Positions 22,069 to 32,540 of a stretch of 64,000 nt of DNA are shown here, piece by piece. The notes beneath the pieces were generated by a model. That model was not told where the DNA came from, did no database searches, and saw only the letters and a program-made list of their open reading frames with translations. Position 1 is the first letter of the stretch. Each line of letters begins with the position of its first letter. This DNA comes from Alligator mississippiensis (taxonomy: Eukaryota; Chordata; Crocodylia; Alligatoridae): NCBI RefSeq assembly GCF_030867095.1, contig NC_081824.1:252093956-252157955 (forward strand), read 5' to 3'. A program made the translations under genes and the position numbers.

Positions 22069-23517
22069 TGTAACAGCTGCAGGCTTGCAGCCTAGATCAG
22101 TTAGCCAGCTGGACTCTCCCCTTATCACTTTTGAACTCTCCCCTTGGACTCCATGGCACCCCAGCAACTTTCCAGCAATTCAAAGAAGTTTAGTGCTGGA
22201 AGGGATTGATGGATAGGGTACTTCAGCCACACTGGGCATATGCAGCTGCCTACTTGGATGATGTAGTAAGATGCAGTAAAATATGGGCGGACCACATTCA
22301 AAGAGTAAGGGCAGTCCTACAGTTGATCTGCATGGCTGGACTTAGGGTCAACCTGACCAAGTACCACTTAGGCAAGACCAATATCAGGTATCTTGGGTAC
22401 ATCCTGAGCAATGGCAAGACCCAACTTCTGATAGACAAGGTAGAGGCCCTTGATCCCCGGTACCCTCAACAAAAAGGTAAAATCCTTCCTAGGTATGGCT
22501 AGCTATTATTGGCAGTTTAATTCCAGGTTTGAGGCCCTCATGGCCCCCCTAACTAACCTCCTGCAAAAGGCAGCTCCGCAATAGGTTCAATGGTCACCAG
22601 GGTGCATAAGTGTGTTCAGAAAGATAAAACACTTACTGTGCAGTAACCCGGTGCTACGTTCCCCAGACATGGATAAAGAATTATAGTACAAACAGATGCT
22701 TTGGAACAGCATTTTGGGGTGCTATTCAAACAGGAATTTGAGGATGGGGAATACCCTATCATGTACCTCAGCCAGAAGCTCCTTCCCCAAGAACAAAAAT
22801 ACACACGATTAAAAGGAGTGTCTAGTGGTTAAAGGGGCCATAGAGACCCTTCAGAATTATTTCTTGGGAACCCACTTCTAATTAGTCATCCACCATGACT
22901 CATTAAAATGGCTGCCTACCATGAGGTAGATGAATCCTCCATTGATGTGGTAGCACCTAACTCTACAGCCATTCAGCTTTGAAATATGCCACTATCCAGG
23001 AACTGCACATAAAAATACAGACTTCTTCTCTGGAGCAGGGAGGGGAGAGGTGGAAGAGTGTACCCTCAGGCTCTGCTCTTGGAAGGGAGAGCATGTAACA
23101 GGCTTCAGGCTTGCACCCTGGATCAATTAGCCAGCTGGTAATGAGCCCTGTGCCTAAGGGGCTTCAGCTGGCTCAAGCAATCAGCAATAATGAGGGGAAG
23201 TTGGCTGGCCACAAATAAAAGAGACAGGAAGAGGAAGTGGTGGGTGGAGGAAGAAGTGTTTGTGTGAAGAGGGAGGATTCCTTCATGTAAGAAGGAAGAT
23301 TATAGGGTGAGAACTAATCTAGGGTTGTGGGTGTTCATTTTGTCCTGTTTTGTGTTTTCTGCAGAAGTCTATGGTGCAGATTAATCTGGGGCTTTGAAGC
23401 TTGTATAGCTAGGCCCAGAGAAAGACTGTGTTGCTGGGACCAGATTAAGAGTGGGTTAAAGGGTTCAAGGACTGATTTGAGCTTGGTAGTGCTAGTCTGC
23501 CCACACCCTGCTACACA
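22069..23517 (+). mobile_element. Ty3/Gypsy LTR retrotransposon fossil
   Basis: A shortened, broken Ty3/Gypsy element with several breaks. The left edge (22069-22112) is a remnant that matches the start of the right LTR (GGCTTGCA-CCTGGATCAATT-like words). The internal part shows a Ty3-type reverse transcriptase with a YLDDVV active-site box near 22260 and RYLGYIL near 22390, then an RNase H-like region (to about 22920). The right LTR is at about 23094-23517. The fossil interrupts a composite repeat copy, so it is younger than that repeat. Age is old by its divergence. Confidence 0.75.
23094..23517 (+). repeat. Right LTR of the Ty3/Gypsy fossil
   Basis: Begins TGTAACAGG directly after a purine-rich tract (GGAAGGGAGAGCA, 23081-23093, a polypurine tract), carries AATAAA near 23213, and ends at about CTACACA. 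Length is about 420 bp. Confidence 0.65.
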
Positions 23518-23744
23518 GTTATATTCAGAGGTTAGAACTCAGACCTGCAGTGACACCAGAGGCTGGATCTGATAAAGTCAATCCTGAGGCTCACACCTTG
23601 GCATTTCATTAGGGCAACACTGTGGCTAGAATTGGTACTTGGAGATTTGGGTGCTTAGTCATCCAACTGGACCCTCAGGAATTGCAACTTGGCATAGCAA
23701 GCTCCCACACTAGAACTCAAATGCAGCTGCAGTAAAGCCAGACC
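23518..23744 (+). repeat. Composite A-B-C-D repeat, copy 2 right part
   Basis: Resumes inside D at ATATTCAGAGGTTAGAACTC, then A (GAGGCTCACACCTTGGCATT, GGTGCTTAGTCATCCAACTG). With 21745-22068 it makes one copy split by the Ty3/Gypsy insertion. Confidence 0.6.
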
Positions 23745-24450
23745 TGGACATGCAGAGGCTGCTGCACAGAAAGGACAACTTGGAGTCTGGCTGCTAGAAC
23801 ACAGACACTTAGAGCTGGACATTAAGAAATTGGGTCAGGCCAAGACATCTGCAGACTCCAAAGCTGGAACCTGAACTAGGATATGAAGGTGTTGGGACAC
23901 ACAACCACACTTCCGGAGAGGTTTCTCCCATGAAACTTGCATCAGGATATGTACATGTTCCAGGGCCACAGTGGCAGACCTGGTCTTGCAAGTGTGCCCC
24001 TCATCTCTCCCGGCCTGCACAGGGCTAAATGCGAGTCAAAGTCCACACTCTGGTCTCTTGCCAATCACCTGGCCAGCAGGTCACATCCTGGGCTCACATG
24101 TGGCCTCCCAACTCCCCTTCTAGTCATTCCATGCCATGCAACCAACACTATGACTCATGCTTAAGAGGAGCACCTTCCTATGCAAATGAAACAGAAGATA
24201 CACTGAGAAGTTGGAACATGTGACCTATAGAGGCTGAGGCATGGATATCAGAGGTGGCTATCCCCTCCACCACGGGAACTTGCACTGAGAGAATCCAACA
24301 CTTAGTCATAGACCAGGACATTCAGAAGCTACAACTCAGCTTGGCAAACTCCCACACTAGAATGTAGAGCTAGGCACTCAAACATGGTCGCGCCAAAATT
24401 GGCAGCTGAACTCTCAGATGTTGCTGCCCGCACAGAGTGACTTTGAGCCT
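23745..24450 (+). repeat. Composite A-B-C-D repeat, copy 3
   Basis: B (AGGCTGCTGCACAGAAAGGA, AACACAGACACTTAGAGCTG), C (CAGGGCCACAGTGGCAGACC), D (GCTAAATGCGAGTCAAAGTC, GCCAGCAGGTCACATCCTGG, ACTATGACTCATGCTTAAGA), then A again (ACTTAGTCATAGACCAGGAC) and the start of another B. Confidence 0.65.
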
Positions 24451-24719
24451 GTGACTGCCTTGGTGAAGGTGTGATCAATTCCAATTTATTTTAGTAAACT
24501 GTAAGACCAATGTTTTCTCCCTTCCTGCCTCCATTTGCAAAATGGGATCAACACCTGGAATTGTTCAGACTTCTGTGTATTCATATAATGGGGGGCATGT
24601 ACATGTCCAGTGGCAGCCATAAAACTACCCCCTGCTAATACTTGGGTAGCTCCAAGGTAATGTCAATCTGCATTTGATCATCTGTAAGCTGAAACAGAAT
24701 TGTGCCCTTAGGCAGTTGT
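24451..24719. other. Unassigned spacer
   Basis: Nothing recognised. Confidence 0.35.
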
Positions 24720-25150
24720 GCAGGAAACAAGATCTGAATATTTAGATCCTGGAACATGAAAACATGGGCCTTGACATAGTGAGACATAACCCTGGATAAA
24801 TTTAGATGCTGGAACTTTGAAACATGTATCTGGATCCTTCAAGGCTGCAATACACACCATGATACATAGACTCTGAACTCAGCATTGATAATTAACTACC
24901 CAATCACATATTTGGATACTCAGAGACTGGAACTTGGACCTGGAAACTCAGAAATGGGTTCGCAGCAAAAAGTGGATGCTGAAATGCTGGATATGGATAT
25001 GCTGATCTGGAGACAACACATCAGGATACTCTGACACTAAAAGATATGCAGATGATGGACTTTCCACCTGGACACACAGACACTGGTATTCATACTGGCA
25101 AAGGAAGAAAGGAATTAGATGCTCAAAGCTTGCACCAGTAAAATTATAGA
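24720..25150 (+). repeat. Degenerate minisatellite block
   Basis: Units such as TTTAGATGCTGGAACTTTGA and GGATACTCAGAGACTGGAAC; spacing of 28 bp can be counted between GATACTCAG and GAAACTCAG near 24914-24950. Confidence 0.6.
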
Positions 25151-25499
25151 AGTGTATATAGTTGGGGTTGTTCCTGCTTTGAGTAGGGGACGCTGGAACC
25201 TGAGTGCAGCTATTTAGGGCAGAATTCTGTTTCTCCTAGTGGACAATCAAGTGCAGCTTGATTCTGCAACCAATTCTGAATTATCCAAAGGGGAGTGAAG
25301 TAGTGATTCTATACCCATTCTGTTCATGTAAGTGCCCCTGTTACAAGAATAGGGAGATGTCTGTGAGTCTCTGGAGGGTGATGCTATTCCTGGGGGCACT
25401 TAAAGTCTCAGAAGAGTCACAGAATGTCTCCTACCCTCTAGTCAGGTAACTCCAAGTTGGCTGCAAGCTGCACTTTGGACATCCATTAGGTGAAATAGA

Positions 25500-25625
25500 A
25501 TTCTGCCCATATACACTGCTGCATGAAAACACAGAACCAGATACTCAGCTGCTGAACAGGAAAACACAGACTCAGATGCTCAGATGTTGGAACCTGGACC
25601 CAGGGCACCCAGGGCCAGATTCCAG
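25500..25625 (+). repeat. Degenerate minisatellite block, short
   Basis: AACACAGAACCAGATACTCA and CTCAGATGTTGGAACCTGGA match the unit of the main block. Confidence 0.6.
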
Positions 25626-27044
25626 TCTACCTACTGGGAGTCAAAGTGGACTTAAATACCTAATGAAATTTTATTTCACTCTGCTCAAGTCCCTGAAAAT
25701 CATAAAATTAGATGCACTTGGAAAGTTGCCATCTTTGGTTAAATCTGAGTCACAAAAAGCAGTGGGGAAGAAGAGGGCCCACCCACCAATTGTATTAAGT
25801 TTTCCAGGAACTTGAGCAGAATGAAATAGGATTAAATTTAGGCACCTAAATCCACTGAGGCACCACTCATTGGAATAGGATCTAGCTGCCAGAGTTCTGA
25901 ACTCCTATGGGGTATTGAAAGAACATCCCTAGGTAAATGGGTTCCTTTGAATCAAGGATACTGGCCGTAGTGGGCCAGAAGATCCTTTCCAGTCCTAGAT
26001 TTTTTTGTTTTAGCTACAACATGTTTTCCCTCCAGGTGAATCCTCCCTTCCCTTACAACACTCTATCCATGATTGATGCATACAAAAGACTTGAGGATTG
26101 GACAAGTAGCTTAAGCTAGTTGGATAAAGTAGTATACAACTCTGTTATTTTCTGAGAGGAATTCTCAATTTTAAGTTCATCTGCTCTGGTCAGAGTGCAC
26201 TTTTTTCACTGCTTGAGGAGCCTGATTAATTGAGCTGCCTTAAGGTGATGTACTGCTTTTATAATCTCTTATTCTTTGATTTTACCATAACCATACAGAA
26301 ATTCTTCCTTCGCACTTGAAGTTATCCAATACACATTTTCTCACAGGGTTGTTGCTCTGAAGCCTTTTTAGTCTGAAAACATAAAGTTTTCATCTCAGCT
26401 TATTCCAGCCAAACTCAGCAAAATAGCATTAGTGTAACTACTTCATTAAAATAAAAGGGGAAATAATCACATTGTAACCCCAGATGGCACCCCATATGAT
26501 CCTATTTGGGCAAGAATTAAACCAATGATTCTAGCACTTACCAAAGATTAAATCCAAGGAGAAGGTAAATCAACAGTTGTTAGAATTTCTTTCCTTCTGT
26601 AAGTCTGTTCAGTGATTGTTTGGTTCAAGCATTAGCTATAGAGAGCAAAAGTTTTGGGGGACATCCTAATAGCGCAAACTCATTGATTTTTGCATGCTAG
26701 GAGCTTTTGGGAGGAAGGGGTAAGGAAGTTTGAAATATGTCCCTGACTGGTGGGCTTTGTGAATTAACATGTAGCAGTTCCATCAGGCCATGCACCAGTG
26801 CGTTTCAACAGGTAACAGAGCTAAGCCTTCTCTGGCTCTACCATGGACAGAGGCTTGAAGTAAAGAATAGCATCACTGTCATGCTGATCTGGTGGTTTAT
26901 GATTTTTTCTGATCAAGTACCCAGTCTGGATTCCAAAATCCTCTCGATGTACTGGTGAATAAAAGAATAAAAGGCACAAAACTATGCAAATTCAAAATTT
27001 AGGTAAAGTCACCACAATCCTTATATTCAAGGAAAATCTACCAA
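25626..27044. other. Unassigned AT-rich spacer
   Basis: No gene or repeat family recognised. Confidence 0.4.
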
Positions 27045-27500
27045 ACACCAGAAGATGGGCCTAGGAGCAAAAACTCATGGCTTTAGTGGACTCTAAAAAC
27101 CATGGACTAAACACAGACAGCAGTTTTATGGCTCATTGCATTTACATGCTCTCTGCTAACCAATCTGTACTCTACAGGTAATAAGGGCCTTCTTCCCTTT
27201 TGAATGATGCTGCTAGGTTATCTAATTCAACTCTCCTTTGCTTGGTTTGCAGCTACTTCTACTAAAGCCCTCTTTCCACAGCTCTTGTCAACTTCAAGTG
27301 ATTATTTTTTATTTACATAATACAGTGAAATAAAAGTCATTTTAAAGACATAATGGAGGAAAGGCACTATATACCCAAAAATGTATCTAACACCTCTCCC
27401 AACTATTTAGTAGGCTCAAGAAAAGATATTAGCAAAAAATCCTATCTTCTTGTAGAGGTCTTGGACCACCATGGTGACAACAACACTCTGACTCTACGAA
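27045..27500 (+). mobile_element. Penelope-like element relic, 3' part
   Basis: Begins near ACCATGGACTAAACACAGAC, the counterpart of the PLE coding end (GATCATGGACTAAATATAGA in 16755-16775), and runs to a tail with CCCAACTATTTAGTAGGCTC, AAGAAAAGATATTAGC and CTTGGACCACCATGGTGACA. The architecture matches 30600-30748 and the tail of the PLE at 15375. Old and non-functional. Confidence 0.6.
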
Positions 27501-28892
27501 AGCAGATATAGTCAGAGAAAAGCAAAAGGCTAAACTGGCAAAATAAGGTAAAGCTCTTAGGGTGCATGTTAACATAATGTAAACCACTTAAAAAGCAAAG
27601 TCAACCCTGCAGAATCAGCCAACACAGCTGATGGCTCGGTTTGGGCTTTTGAAACAGGTAAAACAAATTAAAGTAATAAATCATTTGATACAAGGTCCAG
27701 AGAACTTGTGATGACATACAGCTGCATTTCAACTTACTTGCGAGCTTTTCCACTCTTTTAAAGACTTTAAAGCATTCCAGTGGCCCCTGCCTTAATCAGC
27801 TTCATTGCAGTGGCATCTCAGCATAAAAATACCCTCAACTGAAGTATTTTCCTGTTTAAGGAAAATGAGAAATTTTCTTTTCAGCATGAATATTTGGATG
27901 GATGTATTTAAAATACTGGCAAATGCCACTGAACTTATTTGATTGCTTTAAGTGTATAAAAATGTGCCTGTAAAATAGCTGCTAATGCAAAATAGTTTTT
28001 TTAGTTAACCTATACATCTCATTCTTTCTCTCCCCCCCAAAGTCATATCATATTTAATGTAAGCGTTCAATTGGCAGGTTTCTTTATCTTACATTTAATT
28101 GGGTTTCCAAGCAAAGTTTGTTCTCTCTTTTTTAGCTTATGATGCCTAATTTTTATTTTTTCCTGACTTTTGTGGAAAGAGGGTTAATCATACACATGGT
28201 TTCATCTCGTAAAAGAACTGTAACAGTGGACACCATAATGGAGAGCCAGAAACTACCTAACAAGGTTAACATTAAGGGCAGAAGCAGCTTGGGTAGTGTC
28301 ACCACTCCTACATAATGGCTGGATTAAATTTAATTGATTTATATATATTTCTTATTTTTAATACCATTTTATTGGGGTTTTAACGGCAATAGGAGTATTT
28401 AAAGCCTCTGAACACATGAAGGGGCCTTCATTTTATGTAGTACTCCTGGTTGATAATATTGTGACTTATCAGTAACAAGAGAGAGGTATGTTTATCCCAC
28501 AACAACTCCAGGATTTATTTCTTTTAGAAGGAACGATGGAATTGGGAAAATGTATTTGGTTTAGTAGAGATAGGTACAGATTTGTTCAATTCCAGAAAAT
28601 TTGTAGTTCTGGATTGATATTCTTATCCTTGTACCCCAAGAAGCTTTATATGTGTTCAGACCTATGTTGGAAAGAAGCTACTGTTTAACACACAAGGGAA
28701 GATCTACCATGCTTGGGAGTTATTGCAATACACAGTTATATAATAACATTTAAATTAAACCTAAGCAATCCACTGATCAAAATAATGAACTTCTGCCTAT
28801 GGGTATCCATTTTGGATATTAGTATTTAACCTGTTCATTCAGAACATGGGTGCTGGGAAATTTCTGGTCATAACTGAAGATGAACAGAGAGA
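27501..28892. other. Spacer, possible conserved noncoding sequence
   Basis: No coding exon. About 27620-28180 is AT-rich, of high complexity and free of recognisable repeats, a texture seen in vertebrate conserved noncoding elements. That is an impression only. Confidence 0.3.
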
Positions 28893-29090
28893 GGTAGTTA
28901 ACTTTGTTAGTCTGTAGTCAGGCAGAAGGCATGGCAGGGTAGCACCAGAGATCAATCCCTGATTGATTCAGAGAGGCATAAGCTTTTGTAGGTGAAAACG
29001 TACTTCATCATAGGTTGTTACTTACAAAAACATATGCCTCTGAACAAGTTAGTCTCTAAGGTGCTACCTTGCCCTGCCTTCTACCTAAAT
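28893..29090. mobile_element. Palindromic PLE-tail relic
   Basis: Two PLE tails head to head. The left arm 28921-28946 and the right arm 29060-29085 are reverse complements at 23 of 26 positions, and similarity continues inward (AGAGGCATAAGCTTTTGTAG against AGAGGCATATGTTTTTGTAA). Both arms carry the tail phrase GTTAGTCT and the left arm keeps a hammerhead-like core. No protein is left. Confidence 0.65.
28978..29015 (-). ncRNA. Hammerhead-like core, decayed
   Basis: Reverse strand: ATGATGA (CUGANGA with one change), a short hairpin (GTAC...GTAC edges around TTTTCACC), AAAA in place of GAAA, then GCTTATGC, which forms a 2-bp stem with a 4-base loop as in PLE-type hammerheads. Confidence 0.4.
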
Positions 29091-30595
29091 ATGAACAATT
29101 ACACTTGTAGTGTTGTCCAGGTTATTTCTACTGGCCTCTCAGGAAGTGTCACAAATGTATATCAAAACTCCATAACACAAACTTAACATTGTCCATAGAG
29201 GGTGTACTCACAGTACTGAGTCTTCTCCAGCTCCTGAGAAGGTGCCTCCAGCTTCCTGCTGCTTTCCCACATAGCTCTTCCTTCTCAGGCTGTCTTGGAC
29301 TCAATTCCCTAACATGGTGGTGCTGCTACTTCCCATCTTGGCACCCTGGGTCTTCTCCCAAACCCTGTACCTAGGACTGATTTCTTCTTAGTTCTTCACA
29401 CTCCCTCTCAGTTCTTAGTTCCCAGTTCTGTCTCTCTTCTATCTCAGTCTGTCTCCTCCCCTTGGCTGTCTTCCCTGGGAGCCTCTAACTACCTGTGGTC
29501 AGCTAATTATCCCCCTCAAGTGGCCCAGCCCTAGGCAGCCTGTACTTGCTCCTGGCTACCTGCAGCTGGGCTGTAGCCCCTGCAAGCCTTCAGACTGCTC
29601 CCAGGTGCCATGAGCTAGCAGGCTGCTACACTGCAGTGGGCAGCCATCCTGATGTGAGGAATTACTGGCTTGGGTCTAGCAACTGGATGGAGTTGCACTA
29701 AAGCTTTGCCCATCTCCCTCTCTGCTGGGTGCAGCTTCTGTGCTGTTTGCCTTGCAACAAGTCTGTTCCCGAGAGGGGCAGACATTCTGTTCCTGCTGGG
29801 GGTTTCCTTCTCTATGCAGCACTTTAGTAATGAATTTCAGAGCCCCCAGAATGGATCCCCAGTGTCCGAATGTGGTGATGCAAACTCCCCTGCACTTCAG
29901 GGTCTATTCTTCCCTTGCGTTATTATTACTATTGCTACATCCCCCCCCATACCTAGAAAGGCTCAGGGTGGCTTAGACTAGCAACTGACAAGAAACAATA
30001 ATGCATTCCCCAAATGACATTCCCAAACTTAAAAACTCCACTCCACCCCACCTATTCCTGCTTCCATACTTGTCACCTAGGAGAGAAGATCCTCCAGCCC
30101 ACCCCAACTGTGCTTCCCAGCCCCTATTCACATCTCCATACAGAAATCCTCTTTCCACTGTCCACCCTCACATGCCCGCATACTCTCACTCCTTTGCGTC
30201 ACATTTAGAGGAGATCCTTCCTTCCACCCTACCACAATGTTCCCCGCAAGTCCACTGTCCCTCCTCTACTGTCCCCAAAAAAACATATAATTCTCCCTCT
30301 CCCCAGTGAACAAAACGGTAAATTGCAAAGAACCATAACAGAAAAATAATGACAAGACCCGTCTTCCCTTCAGAAGTCTTCTCCCTCTGTTTTAGGAGTA
30401 AAGTAATAAAACTCCTAAAACACCTATAACACAGAAGTTGAGAGTCAAGGAAAATAATTAGTGGGAGCAACCATTCTGGATACAAATTAGATTTAAAAGC
30501 TAAATGGCTATTTATGGAATAATGTTTGGTTTATGGATGATATGGTTAAGTTCCTGGTGCTCTAAGATTAATAAGAAAAAAATAAAGAATAAATA
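29091..30595. other. Unassigned spacer
   Basis: No exon supported. Pyrimidine-rich stretches (29940-29955, 30000-30300) produce short chance frames. Confidence 0.4.
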
Positions 30596-30748
30596 GGATT
30601 TCACTGAAGAAGAATGTGTTGCATTTGAAAGCTTGTCTAAGTCTATCCCAGCCATGCAGCTTGTCCAGTAAAAGAGATCACCCACAAAAATCCTTGCCTC
30701 TTGCTCATTTCCTGGACCATCATGGCTACAACATCACTCCAACACTAC
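30596..30748 (+). mobile_element. Penelope-like element tail
   Basis: A hammerhead-like core is followed by the PLE tail words GTCCAGTAAAAGAGATCACC, AAAAATCCTTGCCTCTT and CCTGGACCATCATGGCTACA. The same tail appears reversed at 37224-37320. No coding part is present. Confidence 0.65.
30600..30645 (+). ncRNA. Hammerhead-like core in PLE tail
   Basis: CTGAAGA (30604-30610), a hairpin AATG-TGTTG-CATT, then TGAAA (30626-30630), then GCTTGTCTAA. Boxes are in hammerhead order with CUGANGA and GAAA intact. Confidence 0.5.
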
Positions 30749-31174
30749 CTAAAAAATGAATGTTAGTTATTGCTTTTCAAAATTTTAATAACCACTAATG
30801 TATGCAGGGTTTAGGATTTTGGAATTAGCAAATAAATGCTTCAGGGGAGGAACCCAAGGAGGTTTTAATAAAAATAATCGAATCTAGAGAGCACTGATTT
30901 TAGTGAAGCTGAGGAGTTAAGTAAGAGCCAAGTCAGGCCTGAACTAGACCTTAATTATTAATGAAATAGTGTCATATGAGGTAAAAGAAGAACAAATATT
31001 TCTATTATTGGATATTCTCTGATTTTACTGTGCCCATGCAGAAATTAAAAATCATCAAGTGAAGGGTATTTTCTCAGAGGTTCTTATATATCAGCATTGT
31101 CGTTCTTAAGTTTTGTAGGCCCCAAAATATAAAAGTTTTCATTTGAGCCAATTCTGGCAAACCCACTAAGATAA
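30749..31174. other. Unassigned AT-rich spacer
   Basis: Nothing recognised. Confidence 0.4.
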
Positions 31175-31555
31175 CATAAACCCGCTATGAGGCAGCTCTC
31201 GGAGACCATAAAAACTAGGGAGGCGGTAGTCATGGGGGACCTAAACTACCCAGAAATCTGCTGGGAGACGCAGACAGCAAAGTCCCACCACTCACACAGG
31301 TTCCTATCCTGTGTACAGGACCTCCATCTGATGCAGGAGGTACATGGTCCCACTAGGGGGAATGCCTTACTGGACTTGGTATTGGCAACGGGGGATGACA
31401 TGGTAGGAGACCTACAGATCGGTGGTCACCTGGGGACAGTGATCACCAGATAATAGAATTCACCATAAGACATCAAGTGGGTAAGGTAGCTAGTAGGGTG
31501 AAAGTGCTAGACTTTAGGAAAGCTGATTTCAATTAACTCAGGCGTTTAGTCAAGG
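31175..31555 (+). mobile_element. CR1 LINE copy E, endonuclease part
   Basis: Forward CR1 beginning inside the APE endonuclease: MRQLSETIKTREAVVMGDLN YPEICW (split here for length), then QDLHLMQEVHGPTRGNALLD and LVLATGDDMV. One frame change occurs near 31440-31450, after which VLDFRKADFN and LVKDTLQSK-like residues follow. It stops at about 31555 and is continued by unrelated GC-rich DNA; CR1 sequence resumes at about 32541. Confidence 0.85.
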
Positions 31556-32540
31556 ACACACTGCAGAGTAAGAGGAATAGCCACCATGCCCAGCAGCATG
31601 GAAAGCCGGGGGCGGAGCCAGGAGAGGCTTCAACGGAGTCAGCAGCGACGCTGACAGCAGAGCCGGTAGGGAAGCCGGCTGTAACGCTGACAGCAGCACC
31701 GGCAGGGAAACCGGCAGTAACACTGGCAGCAGAGCCAGCTGGAAAGCTGGCAGCGACGTCAGCCGCAGAGGCGGCAGTGAAGTGGGGAGCGACGCTGACA
31801 GAGGGTCTAGCAGCTGCACCCGCAGCAGGACCGGCGGCAGCATCTACGGAGGAACCGGAGGTAGGAGCACAGAGAGCAGCGTTGGGGCAAGCTGGTGCTG
31901 AGATCTAGGAGTGAGCCTGCATGGAAGCCTCGGAGAACAGGTAACAAAGGGGTGTGTCCAACGGGGCCTTGTCAGGCCGCACCAGAGGGCGGCCGAAGAC
32001 CCAAAGTGGGGTTGGACGGTGGACCTTCGAGGCCCGCAGCGGCCTTAGGACGAGGCGGGGACTCAACACCCTAGTGGGGTGAGCTGCCGGGGCTGTGGAA
32101 CCCGGGCCTGAGGGAATCCATGCGGCCCATAGGCCAGAGGCACCCTTTTGGGCCTCCTGGCCCCATAGCTTAGGGGCCTTAGTTGTCACGGTGGTGGGAT
32201 AGGCACGTCACATCACAGGGTGATTAGTATAGGATGGTCAGGAGTCTAGTTGGAGGGACCACGTCCGAGGACCTCGTGGACCATACACCTGGCCCGAAGA
32301 CTCAGGCACACAGCTGGCAAGCCGTGGGCAGAGGTTGGGGAAGAGTGGAGAACGCCAAAGGGGCCTGAAGATCGGCAACCCAAGGTGGTGAATGGCCAGG
32401 GTGTAGGGGAGGTCGGAGCCCCATGAGTGCCCACCGGGAGGCGCGACAACCCTGGAGGCTCCTCCAAAGGGGAACCCCTCCACTGAAGCAACATTCCAAG
32501 TCGTGGCAGGCGAGTTAAGGGGACGTCAGCAGGGGTAGCC
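31556..32540. other. CpG-rich unassigned insert inside CR1 copy E
   Basis: About 985 bp of GC- and CpG-rich DNA that is unlike its AT-rich surroundings and does not encode the CR1 linker expected here. The first part carries a 36-bp tandem repeat (31648-31827). The rest has many CG dinucleotides and no recognised domain. No clear target duplication is seen, and about 130 codons of CR1 linker are absent, so this is a replacement and not a clean insertion. Candidate origins: a chimeric retrotransposition product, an LTR-type element part, or captured host 5' sequence. Confidence 0.5.
31648..31827 (+). repeat. 36-bp tandem repeat, five units
   Basis: Units begin ACGCTGACAGCAGCACCGGC or close variants. 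The forward frame through all five units is open as a 12-residue repeat of the type TLTAAPAGKPAV. Units 4 and 5 are more diverged. Unrelated in sequence to the AT-richer minisatellite elsewhere in the window. Confidence 0.75.
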
